64,000 bases of DNA from Clonostachys chloroleuca (Eukaryota; Ascomycota; Sordariomycetes; Hypocreales; Bionectriaceae): assembly GCA_037952775.1 (NCBI GenBank), contig JBANAY010000003.1, forward strand, positions 16,678,001-16,742,000, in the 5' to 3' direction. Of the stretch, positions 55,458 to 64,000 are shown piece by piece. Both the position numbers and the translations under genes were made by a program. Within the stretch, counting starts at the first letter, position 1. The number at the start of each line of letters is the position of its first letter. The notes under the pieces are model-generated. The model was not told where the DNA came from. It did not search any database and worked only from the letters and a program-made list of their open reading frames with translations.

Positions 55458-58400
55458 GCCTTTTGTGTTGTTGGGTTTCGATGCCAGGGGTGTGTTGGGT
55501 TGGGTTGGTTTGTTGGCTCCAAGGGGGAGGGTCTTCTACAGGTGGGAAAGGGTGTGGGAAAGGGCGACACGTTGAAGCTTCCTTTCTCGTCTTTGCTCAC
55601 TTCGAACTTTTTTGCAGCGCGTCGAGCGAATCCGAAGAAAGAGGGCTACCTTGAAGGTCTCGCCAAAGAGGGCATTGCGGCCGTGGGGACATGCAGCCGG
55701 GCCCTCTTGGAACTACATCCGGCACCACAGCTAACAGGGATGTAAATGCAAGCGAGTGCCGTGCGCACACCTACATACCATGCGGCCATTCTCTACCATG
55801 TACGTGAGATTCAGAAAACAGTGGAGGGTGTGATGTGTCGATTGAATTGATCTATTGCCTTGTTGGTAAAACATGTACGCAGCCGCCCAGAGGTGCAACC
55901 CGGGACCGAATAAAACCAACAGAGCCCCCGAAATGAGGGATGTCAGGTGGGTTGGGACATCGAAGGGGAATGGGCTGATCTAAACGATCTCAACCAACCT
56001 CTTCGGCGTTACTTTCCAACGAGACCTACCTGTTGGGCCTATCTGATTTCCTCGATTTAGCAGTGGGCTCTTCCAACGTAAGTGCATCCGACATATGACT
56101 TGGGCGCCACGCCTATCGTCAGGGTCGTAGCGAAAGTTTAGCTTCGTAGCATGACGGATTCCTCCATCATCGTACATGCATCTTGCATGCGCGAAACGCC
56201 AGCTGGGTGTGTTCCACACAGCCAACCAGCACACACACACACACACACACACATACACACACGAAGCCACCCAACGGCCGGCAGGTCCAGCACAGGGCTG
56301 ACTGCTACCGTTGGCTGGGTTGGGTCCTCCGTTTGAGTGTGTGAGGAGGCCAGGGCCAGCAGAGTACGACTGACGGATGCAAGAGACGTCGTTGCAGTGC
56401 CGCCCAAACTGAAGCAAAGGCGGGCCAAGGTGGTCTCTATCCCGTGCAGCAGCACAACCAAGCGACGGTCGCAATCAAACCAAACGGGTCCAACTCGAGA
56501 GTAACAAAAGGTCGCCCAAAGGCCCAACAAAAATCAGGCTCTTCGTCTTATCAGGCGTGCTTGCTGGCACTGCGACTGTACGTCTTCAGCTGCCCCGTCC
56601 CCACATCCCACATCCCACCTAAATCCGACATGTCCGCTGATGTTATGTTTTGTAATGTCGCAAACGAGAACACACACATACATTAGTTATCCACTTGGGA
56701 CCAACAGGCGGTGGTGCGTAATCATCTAGTCAAAACAAGCACCAACGGGCCAAGACGTACTGATTTGGAAACAAGGCTCTACTTACTCAAAACACGAGAT
56801 AAATTAAAAAAACTCGAAAATGGGACTGCTCCGATATTGCCTCTCGTGTATCTTTATATTAACTGCAGCTAGCGGTCGCCGTCCTCAAACCAGGAATTCG
56901 GCCACGCCCTATTCAGGAACCAGCCTTTTTCGATCGGCACCTGTAATGGGGTCCCCATATATAGACACCGCAGGCAAACGCAGAAATAGGCACTTTGGAA
57001 CTTTCCCAGTCGGCGCCAAGGGGAAAACCCCGATGCCTGCTCGAATGCTGCTGCAGACGCATGTACTATAGCTGGGAAAGACTTTAAAATTTCGACTACC
57101 GTAAGTCCCATGGCCGATGTCCCGCCTGCATTGCCATTCCGGGTGGACTTCAGTCTTGTGGATGTATCATGTATGGGACGCACGCACAATTTGCCAAGGG
57201 TCGTGGCTGGTTTTTCTGAAGTCATGGGCTGAAGAATGGGTAAGTATTGCGTAACTCGGGCTCTACCAACACAAGACAAGCCGAGAGCCAAGCCAACCAG
57301 ACAGCCTCGTCGACACCCATTCGGGGCTGAAAGGAGGGGGATGAGCACAAGGAAGGAAGCCCTCGGTGCCGCATGAGAACCGTCACAAATCACCAAACCC
57401 AAGGCTTCGTTTTTGGCTTTCTCGTAATAACTGACGTGTGTGGTGTGCAGTGTTGTCGCCCGTAACTAAGCCTATTAGAACTCTCAGTGCAACTCCAGAG
57501 GACGATTGGCAGCGAGAAATTCCTTTGGAGCACAAGGGCCGTCAGGGCTTGTTATTATCGCTTTGGGGGCCAAAAGCAAGCAACCAACTGCTACAGCCTC
57601 CATCATGCAACAACCTGCCCTCTCGGCCGTAAACTATCGAATCTGGCCTCTCTCGTGGTAAGCTGGCAATTGCGGGACACATCTTCTCTTGAACCACCCC
57701 CTCTCTCTGCATGTTTTGCTGCTGCCTTGCTCGGTTGCCCCTCTCTTGGATGGACCTGGGGTGGGCTCTGTGCCTCTCACCTTGGGCTCTCCTCTCTAAT
57801 CTTCCCTCTGGAAACCGGTTCGCATTCTCTCTATCCTTCATCGCATTCCAAGCAATGGGATTGCACGTTGCGAGATGAGGAAGAGATGGAAACCCACTCA
57901 TAGGCGCCCAAGAGCTTGATTCTTTTGCCCACATAGCATAGCGAACCTCGCTTTCGCGATCCTAGGCTCCGGGGGGGAGGGGGCGCCACGGCTGTTGGCC
58001 ATGCGCCACCGGCTTTTGGGCGTACAATCTTACTCTATTCGTACAACTTGAACCACATGGCAAGGAAGGCACTGGATCTGACTGGGTCCGGCAACCCTTG
58101 GAACTGCAAGGACAAGCCAGGCAAGCCAAGTGCCGCCTAGCTCAAGAACCAGCTGCCTGTTTATTCCCCAAGCTCGGCCAAGACAGCCACGAGCACTATG
58201 CCTAGGGCAGCCTCCAGCGCGAGTGCGAGCGAGTTTCTCGAACCCCAGCGGCCGACCCTCTGTACATAGCTGTTAATCGCAAATTTCCTTTCCGCTATAG
58301 TACAGGTACGCCAGTAGGGATCGGTGTGGTGGTAAGATGTCATGGCCGGCGCAGACCCCAGAAATTAGCGGCTGCTCGCCAGCCAGATCCAAGTGTGGAA

Positions 58401-61400
58401 TGGTCTGCGTTGTGCTGCGAAACGGCTGCCAGGGATCACACACTGGGTCGCAGTTACATGCCGAGCCTCCTCTCGTCATTTGCGCACAGCAGCGCTAACT
58501 CAGCGTATACGCGCATTGGATTGCCATTCTGAGCCGAAAGTGCCTCCTGCCTGTATTACCGAAGCCACGGGGCATGGAGGGCATCTTACCCCCAGGGGGA
58601 GAGGACTAGGTCTGCTCATAAACCTGCCACTGTAATTAGAGAGGCAAAATGCGATGCGGTGTGTAAGCGGGTAAGATCAGACAAGACATCATCGTGAGCC
58701 GCCCCGGACGTGACAGCGGCAGATGGCACACTTTGCTATTCTGAGATGGAGGAGCAGGGAAGCGCTGCAGGCCACGTCCCAGGCTGCAGGTGTAGGGTAA
58801 CCCGCCAGGAATGAAAGTCGCATACCAACCTACCAGTGACCACCATTTCCCCATCAGCCGCTACCCATCAAACCGCCCACCCTGGCCGTCGCTGCATCGG
58901 CACTTTCTAGGCTGGGACGGGTCCATGGCAAATGATGGCACGGGGGACGTGCGCACCCAGTCGAGGTGGCCGAGGGCTGGCATTCTAGAAAACCCGCTCA
59001 GACCAGGCGCCCTGAAGTACCTGCTAGAGTGCCCCGTGCGGAAGGAGGAGGAAGATAGAGTGGTCGCCGACCTGCAAGGAGCAGCATCCCATGATGTATC
59101 TGGAGCTAAATATACTCTGTGGCGAGAGGTTCATGTCGAAAGGCAATATCTTATTGGGAAGAGAACGAACTGAAGAGGAAATTAGCACTCTACTTTCGCG
59201 CCTAGCGACAATGCACTGGAGAAAGACAACACTAGCTGATCCTAACCTCCCGTAGCCTCTTCGTCATCAGACACAAATTCGGCAACCTCCGTGCTTCCCC
59301 TGCCCATATAGTGTTTCTTGGATCGCGCGAAGTGACCAAATGGAACGAAACTGTGGTGTACATAATGTCTTATGCAGCAACGCCTTCCCCGGTAGGTACC
59401 TCCTAACTGTGTGTAAGCCACCATACTAAGGCATGTACTAGGATGCCACGAGGGATTTGATTACCGGGCTTCTTCCCCTCCCCCTTTCTGCATACTTGCC
59501 TACTTGGGGCGTAGCAGCTCTGTTTCGTTATCTCGCAAAGGGATATAATAAGGTAAGCACTCACAATAGTGTGTGTAGAGGTGGTGGGGAATTCCCAAGA
59601 ATCCGGGTCACGATGCCATTGGGGGAGAGGCGAGGAGGCAATAGCGCCTCTTCTTCTTTTCGTAGCGGCCGAAGTACCCGCGCGTCCTCACATCTCCTCT
59701 AATTATTCCCTCTCTGACCGCCGACTGCTCTCGCGCGCTCGCAAAGGGGATGGGGTCTTCACGCGCGCTCGGCATTGTCTGACTGGGCGTTTTACGGAGC
59801 CTAGGTGAGGATTACGGTAAGATCATGTACCGTACTGGGGAGCGGTGTCATACTACCTTGCCCTTTTCTTCAGGGCCTGCATCCTGGCAGAGACATGAAA
59901 CAGACGCTGCATAGCGTATATAAAATGCAGCGACGGCTTCTGTGTCGATCAGTTTACGGAGAGCGCAAGCCCGGCGATCTGCCCCCCGGACGGGTCCCTC
60001 CCGCCAAGCCATCAACGGGGGTTTTGGACAAATGAACCGTCGGGTGGTGGCTGTTTGGTGTGTTTTTCTTCTTCTCTCGCGCGCTTCCTCTTCCTTTGTT
60101 CGCATTCGCATGATTCAGCCCTTTGGTGCGTGCCGCTTGGAGGTAGACCCCTGGCTGCCTGGCTCGTGGTCAGAGGCTTACATTTCCCAGAGTGGTGACA
60201 TGCTTCGGAAATGGAAGGAAGCCTGGGGCAGGGCTGGAGGTGATTGGGAAAGTGCCGAGAAATGCTAGCTTTTGCCTTGTGGACCTCCGCTGAGCCCGTG
60301 CCTCACCCGTGCCTAGATGTGCCATTGGCTGGTTCGCGAACCCGGAGTCCCACCCCTCGGGTTCACTGGAACATTACACCTAATTCGGACATTCGTCTCA
60401 CCACTGCCCATCGTAATACCTAATCGCCGGCCAAGGCCTGTGTATGCATCTGGAAAGTGGTCAAGATATGCCGTGGTGCCCGCCATGCGTTGCCATGTCT
60501 GACCAACCAACGACTCACCTGACCCGGCACTGCGAAACTGGGTGGCATTGATGGATTGGTAGGGCGGATCCCCTTGACGATGCAACACATCTGTACATAC
60601 TGTAGGTAGGTAGATAACCATACATACGGGCCATCGTATCCTTCGTATGCTAAGGGATCTTTCGTAATGGCTTAGTCTGAGTCCTGTTCACCAAAGCAGG
60701 AATATTGGCGGTCAGGGTTGACTTGTTAATCACACGCGCGAAACGAGAAGAATCAAAAACGAGATAGTCCGAGCAATTGACAATACCCACCGAAAAAAAA
60801 CCCTCCGGCGTACCGGTGCACCGACCAGCACCTAATTTCTGCCGGAGGGCTGTTCAGGGTAGCTGTAATCGGCCTTTATTTAGACGCCACGGCACTTACT
60901 GCGAGACGGTATATGCATTGGCATGCTGTGACGGCCATTGCCTGATGCAGCAAGAGGAGACCTGACAAGGGTATCGGAGGATACACCACGACCCATAAAA
61001 CTATAGCCAGCCAAGCCTCCAGAGCATCAAGGGCTTGGCAATATCTGGGGAGTGGTTGGTTCCTTGAGCGAGAGGCTCCTGAAACTAACATGAGTTGATT
61101 GATGATAGGTACCCATACGCTCTCCACCCCGTCCACCCGATTTCAACAGCCGCGCGTCATAGCACCGCATTGGGGGGCTCGACAATCAGATGGTCGCACT
61201 ACCATTGGGGCTAGGAGGGGAAAGTGACTGTGATGATGACGAGCTGAGGTTTTGGTTCGTGACGGGATATGAATCGGGCCATGATTCCCGCTGCTCGCAA
61301 CATGGCAAGCACAAGGGGCCAACCCGCTATACGACGCAGCTCAGCCGTGTTATAACCCACGAGCTAAGCCGAAGCACATGCGAATTCCTCAGTTGGTAGA

Positions 61401-64000
61401 ATGCGGAATTTGCATTCTTGGGGCTCCGGCCTAGCCTGATGAGGAATAACCGAGCGGCAGTGCGTAATCCAGACAGGAGTTACTAGAGGGCCACTAGCAT
61501 CACGGCGCTTCAAACCGTTGGCACCACAGATCGAGCCAAGAGCCAGCAACGGCACTCTTCCGCTCGGGACCGAGTTGTGTGCGCTACCGTCGAGCTGGAC
61601 TCGCCTACCATGGGGCACTATCACTGAAGTCCTTTTCTGTGGCGCTGACGAGCCAAGTTCATGGCAGGGCTTCATTAGCCACGCGACCTACTTTAAGTAC
61701 CCACTCGCGGAGGGTCCCACCGCCTGGTGGCAGAATCTCGCAACTGCACACACTGAGAAAGGGTGTTTGGGGGTGCGGGTACGATTCCTGCAAGCCCGTG
61801 GGCGCAAAATGAGCCTGGCATGACATGGCCTGGCCTGGCCTATGTGCTGTGCTGGGTTAAGAGTACGTGTTCAGGATCCGCAGGTGGGAAGGTAACCTGT
61901 GACTGCCGTGGTCCAGATTCCGCCCAGCACCCGGGAGGTGGCCCGTCGAAAAGCATGGCTGACGGCAGCCGGGTGCACCCAATGCCACACACCTCCTAAT
62001 CTGCCGTAGTCACCCACAGCTGTTTCCTGCTGCTTTGAGGGCAGGCGTCTATGCACATTAGTTATATTAGCCCCGAGCCCAAGAGAGGTGGTGTGGACGG
62101 TCACGCATCGACGGGACACGGTGATGCTCTGTCATCGGCCCAGCGACAGTCTTGGACCGCCGGTAGTGGTGTCTGGGACGTTCAGACGGCATCTTCCGTT
62201 TCACACCTGGCAGCCTGAGCCCCGTCGGATATTCCACGGCGCGCCGTATCTGCCAGTGGCGCGCGCTAGCCGGTTCGTGGGATGGAGTGCGAACCTAGTC
62301 GTTGGCTAGTTTGCTAGCACCAATGTTTATAAGTCATCCACAACGGCAATCGCCATCTTGGTCAAGATGTGCCGGGCCTATTCGCTTATGGGGATTTTCC
62401 CAGGTCTCCTTGGCACACGCCATGGGCCCCAGTAAAGGGGAGCAAGGCAGAGAGCTGTGCATTGATTTGATACCTGGTCCCAGTCGGGGCGTGCCAGCTC
62501 CCAGACAGCCACCGGGAGTGAGAAAGAAGGAGAGTACAGACCACAAAGAATATGCCGTTCGTGCTGTAGTAGGCCCCTGGTGTGCCGCAACGTTGACCTT
62601 CGGCCGAAACTCTCTCAGACCCAATCTGGGGAACCAGAGCACAGGCTCGTCAGCTCTCGTTGCTATTAATTGGGACACATGAGGGCCAACTGTGGCGAAC
62701 ATTATTTTTGTTTTCGTTTTCTTTAAACCCATGCTCTTTCGAAGACATGACACATCCTCTCATTTCTCTTAGGGCTGCCACCAAGCTTTCCCCTTTCTCT
62801 CTGGCGTGGTCAGATGGGCATGGTCATAGGATATCGGCACTGTTGGTTGATGTGCGCAATATGGCATGCAGCCAATCCGGTACCTGCTGCATGCTAATCC
62901 ATCCGAAATGCGACCACAGAGGGGAGCTCTCTGCAATTTGCCCTTAAGCGGCGCTACTTTACAAATCATCATCAAATCGGATCGCCTGGGTGTGGTCATC
63001 GATGCTTGAAGAAGCAAATTGCTGGCCGTATATGCGACCAATTCACCGGCTTATGGCTTTTTCTCATTCCATGGAATGTGTATGACGAGCGGGACATGAT
63101 GACATGCCGTTGGATGTGGAGGCATTGCACCACATCCCGTAGGTGTAAGCCGTAAAAATGTGGCTCGGGTCGATTTTCTTAAAGCGGGTGCCAAGAGGGC
63201 ACCTCTTATTGTGGAATTCTTGTGTTTCAGCTCCCCATTGAATGAATGGACCGTTCTTGCGGCGGACGAGGCTAAGGCGGTCTAAGTTGTAGCCGTTCGC
63301 AGCCTTGCAATATCTCTGGAACTCGCGGAAATTGATTTAGGAAGGGATTCTCATCTCGGAGCGAATTTGGGTTCTAGCTGCGAAGCTGGCGCTCATGCTG
63401 ATGGCCACGGGCGGCGTTTCTGGGATCTGAGACGGGTGTTGTTTTTAGACCAACCAAAGCCGCCCAATCTGAAGCACTCACTTGGATATCATTTTCTTAA
63501 AACAGAAGAAACGATGGGCATGAGTGGGACTGGCTTACACGAGCGGGCCAATCAGCCGCAGTTGCATCCAAACAAGGGACGATACCGACGTGACGGCTAA
63601 TTCTGGTCTTGGCCGCTAAAAAGATCTGACGGGGATCTCTGGCGACCCCTGGAAAGGTGCCTTGATCATGTCAAAGCCCGCCACAGTGGACTACCTTTGT
63701 TATTTTTTGACATTAGGTTTAGATCTTTGCTCCGAATGTGGCTCGTTTGGGCGGTCGCCTGTCATCCTTTGCGATGCGAGCCCCCGTGCGTCTTGGGCAT
63801 TGGCAGGGTTTTGCGCCGCGCGCTCGGGAGGGGTCTTTTTCGGGTGAATAGTAAATGAAGGGATGATGATTGATCGATGAATAACCCTGACTGATACCTA
63901 TTCTTTCGCTGATTATGCCTCGAGAGAGCAACAGTCATACGCCCGGCGGTGAAGCGAGGGCAGGTACTTGGGTCATGCAGGACCTGAGCAGCGTAGCCTA
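55458..64000. other. 8.5 kb without a recognisable gene
   Basis: From the FGAM synthase stop to the window edge I find no conserved protein, no intron-joined model and no structural RNA. All open frames are short (below about 180 codons) and overlap on both strands. Base composition is balanced, so this is not a RIP-degraded AT-rich block. Contents I can name are a CA microsatellite at 56230-56262 and pyrimidine-rich tracts at about 57700-57830 and 59655-59760. It may be a long regulatory region or leader of a gene beyond the window, or hold non-coding transcripts. Confidence 0.5.
56230..56262. repeat. CA dinucleotide microsatellite
   Basis: About 33 bp of CA units, interrupted once by a TA (near 56253-56255), between AACCAG and GAAGCC. 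It is a simple repeat and likely length-variable between strains. Confidence 0.9.

Noticed and set aside
59942..60268. 108-codon frame in the gene-free right end
   Set aside because: One of many short overlapping frames; a mildly hydrophobic stretch alone is not evidence for a gene.
61380..61440. Hairpin AGAATGC/GCATTCT with a 7-nt loop after a CTCAGTTGGTAGA sequence, resembling a tRNA 5' half
   Set aside because: The loop lacks the U33 position, no acceptable T arm or B-box follows, and there is no matching acceptor stem.

Overview
This window is nuclear DNA of a filamentous ascomycete. It carries short spliceosomal introns (about 45-230 nt, GTRWGT-like donors, CTAAC/CTGAC branch sites, YAG acceptors) and a set of conserved single-copy housekeeping genes. 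Epl1, calcineurin B and the septin read closest, from memory, to Hypocreales/Sordariomycetes versions, so that placement is an inference. There is no prokaryotic gene organisation, no CRISPR, and no recognisable transposon ORF, rRNA or tRNA.

Layout from left to right: calcineurin B (-); Epl1 of NuA4 (+); Kae1 of KEOPS (+); SNF1/AMPK beta subunit (-); an unnamed small membrane protein (+); Bur1/CDK9 kinase (-); L-asparaginase with ankyrin repeats (+); Ubp15/USP7 deubiquitinase (-); mitochondrial PDK/BCKDK-type kinase (+); Cdc11-type septin (-); Pwp2 of the SSU processome (+); a DUF4243 questin-oxidase/AflY-like protein (-); a NAP/SET-type histone chaperone (-); CutC (+); secreted alkaline phosphatase (-); QTRT2 (-); an LCCL-domain membrane protein (+); an unnamed nuclear-looking protein (-); a PQ-loop membrane protein (-); FGAM synthase (+). 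Almost all are arranged as divergent or convergent neighbours. There is no functional cluster. The contents are chromatin and transcription (Epl1, Bur1, NAP), signalling (calcineurin B, AMPK beta, Ubp15), tRNA modification (Kae1, QTRT2), ribosome assembly (Pwp2) and metabolism. After FGAM synthase the last 8.5 kb (55458-64000) holds no gene I can support.

The main oddity is that five conserved genes (KAE1, AMPK beta, BUR1, PWP2 twice, LCCL gene twice) are interrupted by seven single-base frameshifts, six of them a missing base, mostly in or next to G/C runs. In each case both reading frames are conserved around the break, and correcting one base per site restores a whole number of codons with the expected length. 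This looks like sequence or assembly error rather than seven inactivated essential genes, but it would badly mislead automatic annotation. Other items: a perfect inverted repeat of two CACGTG boxes in the long first intron of EPL1, a cluster of GATA sites before the asparaginase gene, and a mitochondrial-type presequence on the DUF4243 protein. I did not find a convincing undescribed multi-gene system.
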